DNA of 64,000 bases from Muscardinus avellanarius (Eukaryota; Chordata; Mammalia; Rodentia; Gliridae). The stretch is from positions 100,307,802 through 100,371,801 of the forward strand of contig OY726566.1 of NCBI GenBank assembly GCA_963383645.1, written 5' to 3'. A program made the position numbers and the translations under genes. The notes under the pieces are model-generated. The model did no database searches and was not told the origin of the DNA. It saw only the letters and a list, made by a program, of their open reading frames with translations. Shown piece by piece: positions 12,025 to 23,000 of this stretch. Each line of letters starts with the position of its first letter. The first letter of the stretch is position 1.

Positions 12025-13230
12025 AAGCTTTTATCTCTAACATTGACTGGGTGTTGACCTGTACAGGAGAACAGAGGTCCAGCATCCAGTTTCTTCCTGC
12101 TTCTCCCACTCCGTTCCACAACCCCCACTATCCCTTACCACACCCGCACCCCACTCTCCTTCTTTCTCTGTCCATCTCTACTTACCCTTTTCTTTAATTT
12201 TATTTGCCTCGTCTTACATTTCTGTGTGTCTGGAGAAATTCCGCAGCTGGCCCTGTCTACTTCTCCTGCCCAGGGCCCCACCTGCTATCCTTCTTGGGTT
12301 CACACTCTGCTTTCTTAGGCTGAGCAAGATGTTTGACAGCTGCGAGGAGCACCGAGTTCTGCTCACAAAATGCTCTGTCTCTGTTCCTCGCTGTCCTGCA
12401 GCACCCACTCTGAAATCCGGGCACCGTCGAGAGAGAGAGTGCTTCACAGCCCAGGCAGCAAGCTTATACACCTGAAAGACCTGGCAGTATTTGGAGGAAA
12501 TTGGGATTTAATTAGCATTTCCATTTGTGCCACTGTCAATATGCTCCTGTTTCATTTCTGAGGTTGTGTGGGTATCCTCCGGTGACTAATTACATGAGAT
12601 TTCTCTTCTTTGTTAAACTCCGATAAACATGCAAAATATATAAAGTTGAAACTGGCTCTGTTGCCAAAAGTAGGACTCTTAATTTGAATAGGGACTTATT
12701 TTTCTTCTCTTTAAGGAGATGGTAGTTTCACATATTCGTGTTTTACCACAAGGTGGGTGATATTTGTAATTTTTTTTCTTTTACAGAAGGTAACAATGAG
12801 TAATCAAAACACATTCTTCTTTTTTATTGTTTGGGTCAGGAAAGGGTGCGATGAAGAGGAAGAAGAAAAAACACCCCTAAAAACCAAATGGGAATTTATA
12901 TTTAGACTGTTGAGGTGTGCCTGGCTTTCCAACCTTGTGCTAAGAGTATTTAATTAGTCCAACAGCAGCATTTCGTAGGTGTGGGTAAAGGTTAGGAACA
13001 CTCCTTGTCACGAGGGAAGTATTGGCCCTTTTCCTACAGTGTGTGGGATCTGTGTGTGTTCCCAGATGTCCTCCAAATCCAGCAGCCACCAAGACTTCTT
13101 GAAAGCATCAACCCAGATGGAGAAGAACCCAAGGTGACATGAAGGAGGGAGAAGGGTGGTCTCAGCTGAATGAAAAGGAGCCAGTCAGCCCTTAGCCAAC
13201 TGCTGGGGCCGAGGCTGTGACCGTAATATC
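12025..13230. other. Unique sequence, no gene recognised
   Basis: Unique DNA. The segment around 12,530-12,670 (CpG-poor, AT-rich, few repeats) looks like a conserved non-coding block, but this cannot be shown without alignment. A purine-rich ORF at 12,757-12,957 is low-complexity in part. Confidence 0.4.
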
Positions 13231-13234
13231 CATT

Positions 13235-13455
13235 TTTTAGATCCAGTAAAAAGAGTTGCCAGAGGCTACGGAAAAGGAGGAATAGGACTTCGTGGGTATA
13301 GGATTTCAGTTAGACAGATGGAGAAAGATCTGGACATGGATGATGGATGATGGTGCTGGTTACAGAGCACTGTGAGAACATACTTAATGGTTCTGTTGAA
13401 GAAAAATGGCTAAATATTAAAAATATTTCACTGCAATGAAAACAAAGTTTTATAA
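13235..13455 (+). repeat. Ancient L1M 3'UTR
   Basis: The sequence agttgccagaggctacgg, ggatttcagttagacag, atggatgatggatgatgg, gttacagagcactgtgagaac, acttaatgg and aaaaatggctaaatattaaa follows the classic ancient L1M 3'UTR (gttgccaggggctgg ... gagtttcagtttt ... atggtggtgatgg ... aatgtacttaatgcc ... aaaatggttaaa). Confidence 0.75.
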
Positions 13456-13469
13456 CTGCTAGTCCAGGA

Positions 13470-13561
13470 AAAAAGGCAATAATTCAAATGAATGGATAAA
13501 CAAGTTGTGGTATAGCTGTCCATACAATGAAATATTATTCAGCCTTAAGAAGAAGGAAGTT
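13470..13561 (+). repeat. L1 ORF2 C-terminal fragment
   Basis: Translation of aatgaatggataaacaag ... gtggtatagctgtccatac, aatgaaatattattcagcc reads as the ORF2p C-terminal stretch with the typical 'MKYYSA' motif. It adjoins the preceding L1M 3'UTR out of natural order, so it is a separate fragment. Confidence 0.7.
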
Positions 13562-13770
13562 AGCTGGGTACAGTGGCATGCACCTGTAATCCCAGTACTT
13601 GGCAGGCTGAGAAAGGAAGACCACAGGTTCAAAGCTAGCTTCAGCAATTTAGCAGCGAGGCCATCAGCAACTTATTGAAATTTGGTTTCAAAATAAAAAA
13701 AATAAAATAGGGCTGGTGGTGTAACTCAGAGGTAGAATACTCCTGGGTTCAATCCCTGGTACCAACAGAG
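13562..13770 (+). mobile_element. B1-dID SINE, full length
   Basis: Starts agctgggtacagtggcatgc, has the B1 body, a linker tttcaaaataaaaaaaataa, and an ID-like part ggctggtggtgtaactcaga with the B-box-like ggttcaatccctgg. The pol III boxes are fossil; this is not a tRNA gene. Confidence 0.9.
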
Positions 13771-13774
13771 ATTT

Positions 13775-14855
13775 GTACCGTCCCAGCTCCATGCTCTTTC
13801 AATTAGTGTTAACTACCTCCCTGAGAACACAGCATACATAAGAACTAGGAAGGCTTCTCCTTGTCCTGACAGATGCCCACCATTACTGCATGCCAGAGAG
13901 CAAAAGGCAGCCTGGTAAAGACTTGACCTTTGGGCACAGAAGACACAACACAAATGCCAGCTTGGAAAACGGATTAATGATTTAAATGGTCCGAGGGAAA
14001 GAAAATGCTATTAGTGCTAGTTTGGCTTACTGAGAAGGGTCCATTAATTCACATACAGGAGTTCCAGGGGGAGAGATGCTGCCCTAATTATGTCTTGGGT
14101 AATTTGGTCATTTAAATGGCTAACCAATTTGCAAGTAGGTTCTTCCTGGAGCTTTTGCATCTTTATCGAGCGCCCTGCCCTCCCACCAGGAGCCCCAGTG
14201 GCTCTTTGGATGTGGGTATCTTTGTGGAAATGTGAGCTTGTCTCTGCCCATCACCTCTCCGTCTCCTCCTCCTCAGTCACGTGGCCCTGTAGCTTTTCTA
14301 TAGGATTGGAAATGTGTCTGGCTGGAATAATTGCCTATGTTAGCAGGATTCTGGTTGCCTCCAGAAGGTGCAAGGCCAAACACCATGTTTGCAGTGTCTT
14401 CCATGAAGATTTGTGATGGGTAAGGATCAAGCAATTACCCTTCAATTAAGGGGAGATTCAGAATCTGTCCAGCATTTGTGAGGCTCCTCCTGAGGGGGAT
14501 AGGCCCACACCTGCTGCCTAGCAGGGTCCCCTCCCAGACATTGCCACCCATGCCCCATGAACTTTGAACTCGCAGGACCCTGGGTATCACACTGCACTGT
14601 GGGGGCTCCTTAACTCACAGGTGACACCCTAGGCTGCCCTCACTGTTAATTAGCCCAGACCATGCAACAAGTGCAACCAGTCTTTGGTGGTGAGAGCTTT
14701 AGGATCAATGATTCTGCCTTTTTTGCCTCTCCTAATCCCCGATCCCCATCATCTGATAGGAGCAGAGATATTGAAAGTCTAAGGATGAAAAAATGTGATG
14801 TTCTTTCTAAAGCAGGGAAAAAAAGGAACAAAGAATGTCTGTTGTCAGGTTCTTC
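13775..14855. other. Unique sequence; possible conserved non-coding block
   Basis: No repeat or exon recognised. At 13,960-14,165 homeodomain-type AT motifs are frequent (ttaatgatttaaatgg, ctaattatg, catttaaatgg). This texture is common in developmental enhancers but is not proof of one. A 108-codon frame at 14,090-14,416 has no known domain. Confidence 0.4.
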
Positions 14856-14859
14856 TTTC

Positions 14860-15072
14860 ATGTTAACAACAGACAACAGCTACTGTTTGCTTTGTCCCAG
14901 GTACTGTTCTAAGCCCACAGAAACCGTTCCTTCATTTAATCCTTAGAGTAACCCTATAGGCGTGAGCATCATGGTCTCCACTTTACAGATGATAGAAACG
15001 AGAGGCTTAGTGACTTCCCCCAATCACACAGCCAGCAAGTCAGAGAACAAGATTCCAATCAGGTCTCAGATG
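14860..15072 (+). repeat. MIR ancient SINE, well preserved
   Basis: Successive matches to the MIR consensus: ggtactgttctaagccc, ttcatttaatccttagagtaaccctatagg, ctccactttacagatgatag, aaacgagaggcttagtga, cacacagccagcaagtcaga. Nearly the whole core and 3' part are present. Confidence 0.85.
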
Positions 15073-15139
15073 CAAATTTGCATATTCCTTTAGCAGTGCT
15101 TAGCTACTCAGGGACTGGGGTCCATCATAAAAGCTAAAT

Positions 15140-15284
15140 ACCCCGCACTTGGGAGGCAGAGACAGGAGGATCGCGCAGATTCAAAGCTAGCCTCACTGGC
15201 TTAAGAGACCCTGTTCCCAAATAAAAATATAAAATAGGTCTGGGAGTGTAGCCCGGAGAAGAGTTCCATCCCCAGTACCACCAA
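15140..15284 (+). mobile_element. B1-dID SINE, 5'-truncated, CpG-rich subfamily
   Basis: Begins within the B1 part at accccgcacttgggaggc and shares gaggatcgcgcag and tgggagtgtagcccggag with the copies at 2.2, 30.1 and 34.7 kb. The right part is shortened (ttccatccccagtaccacc). Its tail has expanded into an AAT array. Confidence 0.85.

Positions 15285-15334
<50 letters not shown>
15285..15334. repeat. (AAT)n microsatellite
   Basis: About 16 trinucleotide units directly following the SINE tail, so probably grown from it. Confidence 0.95.
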
Positions 15335-15337
<3 letters not shown>

Positions 15338-15409
15338 GCTAAACACCTGCATTTAGTCCAGAATACTAGAGAGCCACATTAGGTTGTTATTAGTTGGCTT
15401 GTTCTTTTT

Positions 15410-15612
15410 TTGTGATACTGGGGGTTGAACCCAGGGGCATTCTACCTCCAAGCTATACCCTCAGCCCTATTTTTTATTCTTTATTTTGAAACAGGGTCTC
15501 ACTAAGTTGCAGAGGGCCTCACTAAGTAGCTAAGGCTGGCCACAAACCTGTGATCTTCCTGTCTCAGTCTCCCAAGTATTGGGATTGCAAGTGTGTGCCA
15601 CCACATGTGGCT
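15410..15612 (-). mobile_element. B1-dID SINE, full length
   Basis: Antisense copy: gatactgggggttgaaccca, ctacctccaagctataccct, linker ttttttattctttattttga, and a B1 part ending gtgccaccacatgtggctc. Followed by a poly-C run. Confidence 0.9.
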
Positions 15613-15637
15613 CCCCCCCCCTTTTAATGCTGCACAT

Positions 15638-15810
15638 GCCAGATGTGGTGGCACATGCCTATAATTCCAGTACTTGGGAGGCTGAGATAGAAGGATTGCA
15701 AGTTTGAGGCCAGCCATAGCAACCTAGTGAAGCCCTATTTAAAAATAAAAATATAGGACTGGAGATATAGCTTAGTGGTAGAGTATACCTGAGGTCAATC
15801 CCCAGTAAAA
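15638..15810 (+). mobile_element. B1-dID SINE, full length
   Basis: Starts gccagatgtggtggcacatg and ends in an ID-like part (ggactggagatatagcttag, gaggtcaatccccagta). The tail is a CA-rich array. Confidence 0.9.
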
Positions 15811-15859
15811 CACACACATACACACGGACACATACACACACACATGCACACACACACAT
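15811..15859. repeat. (CA)n imperfect microsatellite
   Basis: CA repeats interrupted by ata, gga and atg, directly after the SINE tail. The minus-strand frames here are runs of Cys/Val and are not genes. Confidence 0.95.
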
Positions 15860-15930
15860 TGCTCTTTATCTTCCCACTTATGAGGTCTTGCACACTCTGT
15901 GAGGTACCAGTAATTAAAGATACAAGTGGG

Positions 15931-16131
15931 AGCCAGGTATGGCAGCACATACCTGTAATCCCAGTACTTGTGAGACTGAGGCAGAGGACACGGGTTCAAG
16001 ACCAGGCACAGCAACTTAGTGAGATTATCAGCAACCTAGCAAGATTCTGTTTCAAGACAAAAAATTTAAAAAGGGCTGGGGGGATAACTTGGAGGCAGAA
16101 TGCCTCTAGGTTCAACCTCCCATTACCACAA
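15931..16131 (+). mobile_element. B1-dID SINE, full length
   Basis: Starts agccaggtatggcagcacat, with linker tttcaagacaaaaaattt, ID-like part ggctggggggataacttgg and end cctcccattaccaca. Moderately diverged. Confidence 0.88.
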
Positions 16132-16135
16132 AATA

Positions 16136-16181
<46 letters not shown>

Positions 16182-16197
16182 GATGATGATGATGAGA
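16136..16197. repeat. (ACT)n(GAT)n microsatellite
   Basis: About 15 ACT units (16,136-16,180) followed by about 5 GAT units (16,181-16,197), attached to the preceding SINE tail. Poly-Leu and poly-Ser frames across it are not genes. Confidence 0.95.
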
Positions 16198-16199
16198 TG

Positions 16200-16945
16200 A
16201 GGGGCATAGGAGCAGATGATCGGGATGGGCAAGCAGAGTTACCTCAGGACAGCAGGAATCTTGTTCTGAAGCAGTTCTAGGCCCTTGAGACAGGGCAGTG
16301 AATTTGCTCCCCTAGTTTGTGCACCATCCCACCCCGATGCGCTCCTCACCTTCCGCCCAGCATATGGACACGTTCCCATGAAGAGCTATACTCTGAGCTG
16401 TCTGCTCTGCCCTGCAAACGGTTGTCTCAGGGGCTCATCCTCTAACCTGGCTTCTGCAGCCACATCCACCACCGTTACCAGCCTCATCCAGGTGGCTCTT
16501 CTCATTCCCATATTCAGACCTGCTCTTCAACTCCCTGTTGGGCAGTTATCCTGGACTTGCTCCAGCATCTGGAGCCAGCATGCTGTCGATCACTTTCCTC
16601 CCCTTCCCATAGCACTCCCACTCTGACCGCTCCCTCCCTAGTCCAGTACTCTTCCATACCGTCAGCTCTTACTTTTTATTTCTAGCTTGTTCCCAGCCTG
16701 TGACTTCTAGCTTTTCAATGTCTCTAGCACCCAGCCCTCCCTCTTCTTCACTCAGCATCTCTGCTGCATATCCCACTAAGGACCCACTGATTTTTACGCT
16801 GTGTACCTGATGGTTCTGATTCTTGGACATTTTCAACAGATGAGAAGAATAACTTTTTAGCTGAAATTTCTACTTCTTTTCCACTCTACACCATCCTTTG
16901 CTCTTGCTAGATGAATGCTCCCAAAGTAAAACCCAGATTACACAA
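16200..16945. other. Unique or unresolved pyrimidine-rich sequence
   Basis: C/T-rich DNA. Parts such as agcctcatccaggtggctct resemble L2 sense sequence but too weakly to assign. No exon seen. Confidence 0.35.
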
Positions 16946-16949
16946 GCTC

Positions 16950-17412
16950 TAGGATTACAAAAATATGGGAAATACACACAATGGAATTCTACTCAGAAAT
17001 AAAGAGAAATAAAACTACATAAGTTGCAAGAAAATAGAAGGACCTGGAGCACATTATGTTAAGTAAGATTAGTCAATCACAGAGAGTGAAGAGTCATATG
17101 TTTTCTTTAATATGTGCAGGATAGGGAGTAATTTGGGATACAAGAGAGTCTCCAGATGATGAGATACCTCCGGGGGGCCAGGGAAGAGATATAAGGATAG
17201 GGGTGGAGGAAAGCTTAGGTTTATTAATAGAAATACCACTGTAGACTATGTGTATACATGTGAATATACACCAACATCAATCTGGGTACTCTGGATTGGG
17301 AGGGAGGGAAATGAAAATGGGGCACCAAGAGTGTGTGCATGTATGTCATTGTTAATATGACTTAAATTATTATGCGATACTATAATGCACCAATAAAAGC
17401 ACACACACACAA
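16950..17412 (+). mobile_element. L1 3' end (ORF2 C-terminus plus 3'UTR)
   Basis: Begins in the ORF2 C-terminal region (acaatggaattctactcagaa) and continues with cctggagcacattatgttaagtaag, a 3'UTR, and ataatgcaccaataaaagc, which carries the AATAAA signal. A short CA array and A-rich tail follow. It is 5'-truncated and a non-coding relic. Confidence 0.8.
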
Positions 17413-17609
17413 TTAAAAAACATGAAAAAAAAGATTGCACAAACTGCCAGAAATCTCCGATGGTCTGAGACATCTGGAGCTTTCCAAGCTAAGGTCCTCA
17501 GTCACCTTTTCAGGCTCATGTTCTGTGGCCACTTCACCAAAAACAGGATCAGCGATGGGGATAGTAGTAAAGCAACAGCAACAAAGAGAGCGGTCAGTGG
17601 TCACAGGCC

Positions 17610-17700
17610 ACTTTCTGTGGGCTGAGGTTGCTGCAAGTGCGTTCCATCTATCAACTCATTTAACCCTTGTAACCACTGGATGAGTATTAGTATATTCTAT
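17610..17700 (+). repeat. MIR fragment
   Basis: The strings ctatcaactcatttaaccct and tgtaaccactggatgagtatta match the MIR segment attatctcatttaatcctcacaac ... gaggtaggtacta. Confidence 0.45.
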
Positions 17701-17969
17701 AAGCACATGGCTTGCTTTGCACGCCATACCCAGTGCTTGCCTCCTTACGAGCCTCTTCTCCCACTGTTGCCCGTCCAGTCTGTTCTCCTTCTGTATCTCT
17801 CCAGGTGAAAATCTTACCCTTTCCTTGAGGTTGTCCTCGGCACCTGTCTTTCTGCTATTTCCTGGATACACTCCCGTTAGGTAGGCTCTTTTCATTTCTG
17901 CTTCTGTCTCATTGCTCTCTGCTTTTTCTGCCAGATGTTGTTGGCACGTGTGCATGTGGGTTATTTTGG

Positions 17970-18092
17970 TCTGGTGTTTGGAAGACTCTCCAGGTCACGG
18001 ACCGTCTCTTCTGGATCTGTATCCCCTGTAGTATCTAGCAGGCACTTTCCACTTAGTAGGCGCTGGGTAGATTAGGTCAATTGAACTGCAGT
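17970..18092 (+). repeat. L2 3'-end fragment
   Basis: The order ccaggtcacggaccgtctct, tctgtatcccctgtagtatc, tagcaggcactttccac, ttagtaggcgctgggta matches the L2 3' end (ctgtatccccagcacctagcacagtgcctggcacatagtaggcgctcaata). Confidence 0.6.
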
Positions 18093-18094
18093 TA

Positions 18095-18805
18095 ATAGGA
18101 GTGAATTCACCTTCTATATTCTTTGGCTTTTTTTGATGCCATTCATATAATCTAGTGCCGTCCAGCCGAAAGGCTAGATAAACCCAATCAAATCACAAAG
18201 ACTAAAGATGCCAAGCTGAGACAGAGACAAAACCCTCTTTCACTTGCTCATCAGTATTCAGTAATTATCTGTGCTCTTTGAAAGAAGCACACAGGAGGGG
18301 CCTTGGTGGAGAGATGCCCTTTGCTTGAGGGGAAGGAGAGGATGGATGTGTTTTTGTGACCGTGTTAATAACACACATGGGACCTGAAGGCACTGGTTCA
18401 TGATATGAGGAACAGGAGGAAAATTCTGGGTCTAGAAAGGTGTCCCCAGTATGAATCTGTCTTTCTTATGCTGTGTTGACTTTGTTTTGAAGAATCAAGC
18501 ATTATTAATATAGCTCATTCTTACAAGTATATTAAATTCAAGCAGGAAGAGGTTGAAGGCAAAAATACATGGCGTCCCTGACCTCCTCCCCAGAGCTGGT
18601 GTTTATTGCTTTTCTTCTGGTTTCTTTCATTCAGCCTGTTCCAGTCTACCTTGTCTGCTTCCACAAACCTCATCTTTGTTATGCTCTACTGTTTTTGTGC
18701 CATCCCACTGTTTAAACAACCACACTGACTCCAGGTCCTGGTTTCCCAAAATGAATCCATATTCATTCTTGTGCCAGACTGCCTACCTGCCTTCTAAGCC
18801 ACAGG
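18095..18805. other. Unique sequence, no gene recognised
   Basis: Unique DNA. The stretch 18,150-18,290 carries several TCF/LEF-like motifs (aatcaaatcacaaag, ctttgaaag) and no repeat, so it may be a conserved element. This is not demonstrable here. Confidence 0.4.
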
Positions 18806-18808
18806 CTT

Positions 18809-19003
18809 AGTAGGGGATTGTACCCAGGGGCATTCTACCTCCAAGCTATACCCCTAGCCTTATTTTATTTTTAAATTGTGAAACAAGCTCTCACTAGTTT
18901 GCTGAGAGTCGCTAAGTTGCTGAGGCTGGTCTTGAACCTGCAATCCTCCTGTCTCAGCCCCCCAACTACTGGGACAATAGCCACACACTACCACATGTGA
19001 CTC
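18809..19003 (-). mobile_element. B1-dID SINE, nearly full length
   Basis: Antisense copy with gattgtacccaggggcattc, ctacctccaagctatacccc, an A/T linker, and a B1 part (ctcactagtttgctgagag, gcaatcctcctgtctcagcc) ending ctaccacatgtgactcc. Confidence 0.88.
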
Positions 19004-19142
19004 CAACCTTGTTACTTTAAAAATGACAAAACTGAGTCCCAGCGAGGCCGTGTGACCTGTCCAAGACTACACAGTGGGCTAGGGTGGGGTGGGGTGAACA
19101 CTTGGGTCCCCTGAAGCCCCAGCCTCCTCTGTAATTGGTCAC

Positions 19143-19228
19143 CATTGTCATAGAAACAACATTCCAGACCAACCCAAGAGTGAGTGTCCAGATTACTGGG
19201 TGCTGGGGGGGGGGTTACTATGACAATG
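19143..19228. promoter_or_regulatory. Inverted pair of X-box (RFX)-like motifs
   Basis: An 11-bp perfect inverted repeat: cattgtcatag at 19,143-19,153 and ctatgacaatg at 19,218-19,228. In context each half extends to an RFX X-box-like site (attgtcatagaaac; gttactatgacaat). The role is inferred from motif shape only. Confidence 0.3.
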
Positions 19229-19339
19229 AATGAGCTGAGTGTTTAGAGGAAAGGCAACCAGAGCTTGGGCTTGAAATAGAAGAGGCTGTGCACTGCTGAC
19301 AGAAGGGGAAAACACTTCAACTCAGGCATCTTACTTTTT

Positions 19340-19781
19340 TTTATAACTATACAAATAATACCTTTGCCTTGTAAAAATAACTTAGAAAATATAGAAAAAT
19401 TTGAAAGAAAATGAAAATCATGACTTTTGAAAGAAAATGTCCACGACTGACACATAGCTACTCAAAGCTGGGCATGACCTTGTATCTCTTCCATTATTTT
19501 TCCCATATATGAGGCAGATATACCTAAGTGGTGCCAGCTCGTTTTAATTGTTGTCTCATGTTTTCCTTTTAACTCCGTAACACTATAGCCTATACATTTT
19601 CCCTTCTCATCGGTATATTGTTGAAAATGTCATACATCTATTTCATTATAAAAGTAGTATGTGTTCATTGTAGACATTTGGAAATTATAGATAAGCATTA
19701 AGAAGAAAATACAAATCATTTATAATTTTAGTTCCCAGAAATAACTATTGTAGTATTGTAGTGAATATTCTTATAGTCTTT

Positions 19782-19783
<2 letters not shown>
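19340..19783. repeat. Ancient L1M-like 3' region, first part
   Basis: Sequence such as aaagtagtatgtgttcattgtag, catttggaaattatagataagc, attaagaagaaaat and ttcccagaaataactattgt follows a common ancient L1M-type repeat. The related continuation (ttatttaactattccactg, ttcactattataaataat) lies at 23,575-23,900, so later insertions split the element. Confidence 0.5.

Positions 19784-19823
<40 letters not shown>
19784..19823. repeat. (TG)20 microsatellite
   Basis: Uninterrupted TG repeat at the tail side of the adjacent antisense SINE. Confidence 0.95.
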
Positions 19824-19824
<1 letters not shown>

Positions 19825-20024
19825 TATTGGGGATTTAACTGAGGAGTGTTCTACCTCTGAGATATACCCCCAGCTCTATTTTTTTTATTCTTTATTTTGA
19901 AACAGGGTCTTGCTAAGTTGCAAAAGGCCTCACTTAGTAGCTAAAGTTGGCTGTGAACCGGCGATCCTCCTGTTCTTAGCCTCCCAAAGACTGAAATTAC
20001 AAGCATGTGCCAGCTTGCCTGGTT
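19824..20024 (-). mobile_element. B1-dID SINE, full length
   Basis: Antisense: ggtattggggatttaactga, ctacctctgagatatacccc, linker ttctttattttgaaacaggg, and a B1 part ending gccagcttgcctggtt. Moderately diverged. Confidence 0.88.
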
Positions 20025-20063
20025 AATCTTTTTATTACACTTATTCATATGTAGATATTATTA

Positions 20064-23000
20064 TTTTTTAACTTTTTTTATTGAACATAAATAGTATACA
20101 TTTAAACTATATTTGGTGCCCTCTTCCCCCCGCCCCCATTTTCCCTTCCCCACTCCCAACAATGGTTGTCCAGGTTAAACATGTCTTGTTCATAATTTTA
20201 CACATGTTCAGGTGTAGACCCTCATTAATCAAGATCGGCCTTCCTCCTCTCCTATCTTACCATTCAAACTTAGCTAGTATTTCCCCTCCAATATCTGGAG
20301 TCCCACTGGTATCCTTTGTGTTTCCTAGTTTGGGCATCTTAGAGGAAACATATGTACCGTCTCCTTCTGTGCTTGGCTGATCTCACTTAACATAATGTTC
20401 TCCAAGGGCTTTCCATCTTCTTGCAAATGATATAATTTTGTTCTTCTTTATGGATGAATAGAATTCCATTGTATGTATTTCCCACAGTTTTGCTATCCAT
20501 TCATCTGTTCATGGTGATCTGGGTTGGTTCCATATTTTGGCTATTACAAATTGTGCTGCTATGAACATAGGTATGCATATGTTGCTGTATTTCTCTGAAT
20601 TCAACCCCTTTGGAAAGATACCCAGGAGTGGTATAGCTGGATCATATGGTGGATCTATTCCCACCTTTCTTAGGAATCTCCATACAGATCTCCATAGTGG
20701 CTGAACTAGTTTGCATTCTCACCAACAGAGTAAAAGAGTTCCTCTTTCCCCACATCCTCGCCAGCATTTGTTGTTGTTTGATTTCTTTATGCTTGCCACT
20801 CTGACTGGGGTTAGATGGAATCTCAGTGTAGTTTTGATTTGCATCTCCCTGATGGCCAGTGATGAAGAACATCTTTTCATGTATCTATTGGCCCTTTGTA
20901 TCTCTTCTTTTGTGAAGTGTCTATTTAGTTCATTTGCCCATTTCTTGATTGGGTTGTTTGTTTTGCTAGTGTAGAGTCTTTTGAGCTCTTTGTATATTCT
21001 GGATATTAGCCCCCTATCAGAATGGCGACTGGTAAAGATCCTTTCCCATTCTGTAGGCTTCCTCTTTAGGTTATTGATAGTTTCCTTTGATGAGAAGAAA
21101 CTTTTTTGTTTGATGTTATCCCACTTGTTTATTCTTGCTTTAATTTCCTGAGCTTTGGAGGTTTTGTTGAGAAAGTTACTGCCTGTGCCAATATGTTGTA
21201 GTGTTGAACCTATGTTCTCCTCAACTAACTTCACCGTCTCAGGTCTAATTTCTAAGTCTTTGATCCATCTTGAGTTGATTCCTGTGTTAGGTGAGATATA
21301 GGGGTTTAGATTCATCTTTTTACAAATGGTTAGCCAGTTCTCCCAGCACCACTTGTTGAAAAGGCTGTCTTTTCTCCAGCCTATGTGTTTGACCCCTTTG
21401 TCAAAGATTAATTGACTAAAGATGTGTGGGTTTGTTTCTGTATCTTCTATTCTAATCCACTGGTCAGTATATCTGTTTTTGTGCCAGTACCATGCTGTTT
21501 TTACTACTATTGCTCTATAGTATAGTTTGAAGTCTGGGATTGTAATGCCTCCTGCATGTTTCTTATTATTGAGAATTGCTTTGGCTATTCTAGGTCTTTT
21601 CTTTCTCCATATGAAGTTCATGATTGATTTTTCTAGGTCTCTGAAGAATGTCACTGGTATTTTAATGGGAATTGCATTGAACCTATAGATCAGTTTTGGC
21701 AGAATGGCCATTTTGATGATATTTATTCTGCCTATCCATGAGCACGGGAGATCTTTCCATCTTCCAAGGTCTTCTTCAATTTCTTTCTTTAATGTTTTAT
21801 AGTTTTTGTTGTAGAGGTCTTTTACATCTTGGGTTAGGTTTATTCCTAGGTATTTTATTGTTTTTGAGGTTATAGTGAATGGAATTGTTGTTTTTGTTTC
21901 TTTCATTGTGGATTCGTTGTTGGCATAAAGAAAAGCCACTGATTTCTTTAGGTTGATTTTGTAACCTGCGACTTTGCTGAATTTGTCAATCAGTTCCAGA
22001 AGTCTTTTGGTTGAGTGCTTTGGGTCTTCCAGATAAAGGATCATATCATCTGCAAATAAGGATAATTTTAATTCCTCTCTTCCTATGTGAATTCCTTTGA
22101 TTTCCTTCTCTTGTCTGATTGCTGCAGCGAGAGTCTCAAGTACTATATTGAAAAGGAGTGGTGATAGTGGGCATCCTTGTCTTGTTCCTGACTGTAGCGG
22201 AAATTCTTGCAGTTTTTCCCCATTCAATATAATGTTGGCTTTGGGTTTACAGTATATTGCCTTAATGATGTTGAAGTACTTTCCTTCTATCCCAATTTTT
22301 TGCAGTGTTTTTAACATAAATGGGTGTTGGATTTTGTCGAATGCTTTTTCAGCATCTATTGCTATGACGATGTGGTTTTTGTTTTTGGTTCTATTTATGT
22401 GGTGGATAACATGTATTGATTTGCGTATGTTGAACCAGCCTTGTTTTTCTGGGATGAAACCGACTTGGTCGTGATGTATTATTCTCTTGATATAGTTTTG
22501 AATGCGTATAGCTAGTATTTTGTTTAGAATTTTTGCATCTATGTTCATTAAGGATATTGGTCTGTAGTTTTCCTTTCTTGAGGTGTCTTTGTTTGGTTTG
22601 GGGATTAATGTGATACTGGCCCCATAGAAGGAATTTGGAAGAGTTCCATCTCTTTCAGTTTCCCGGAACATGTTGTGAAGTATTGGTATTAGTTGTTCAC
22701 TGAAGGTTTTGTAGAATTCAGCTGGGAACCCATCTGGGCCTGGGCTTTTCTTTGGTGGCAGAATTTTTATTGCCGTTTCTATTTCTTTGGTTGTTATTGG
22801 TTGGTTTAGGCTTGCTATGTCCTCTTGGTTGAGTGTAGGAAGGTTAACTGTGCTTAGAAATCTATCAATTTCTTCCAGGTTTTCAAGTCTATTGGAGTAT
22901 AAATTTTTAAAGTAGTTTCTGATAATCTTTTGAATTTCTTCACTATCTGTGGTGATATCTCCTTTTTCATTTCTAATTTTGATAATTTGAGTTGATTTTC

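Noticed and set aside
15285..16197. Regularly spaced repeats that could suggest a CRISPR-like array
   Set aside because: Simple microsatellites in a mammalian genome; no spacer-repeat structure.
22097..22474. 125-codon plus-strand open frame
   Set aside because: Antisense shadow of the L1 ORF2 reverse-transcriptase frame.
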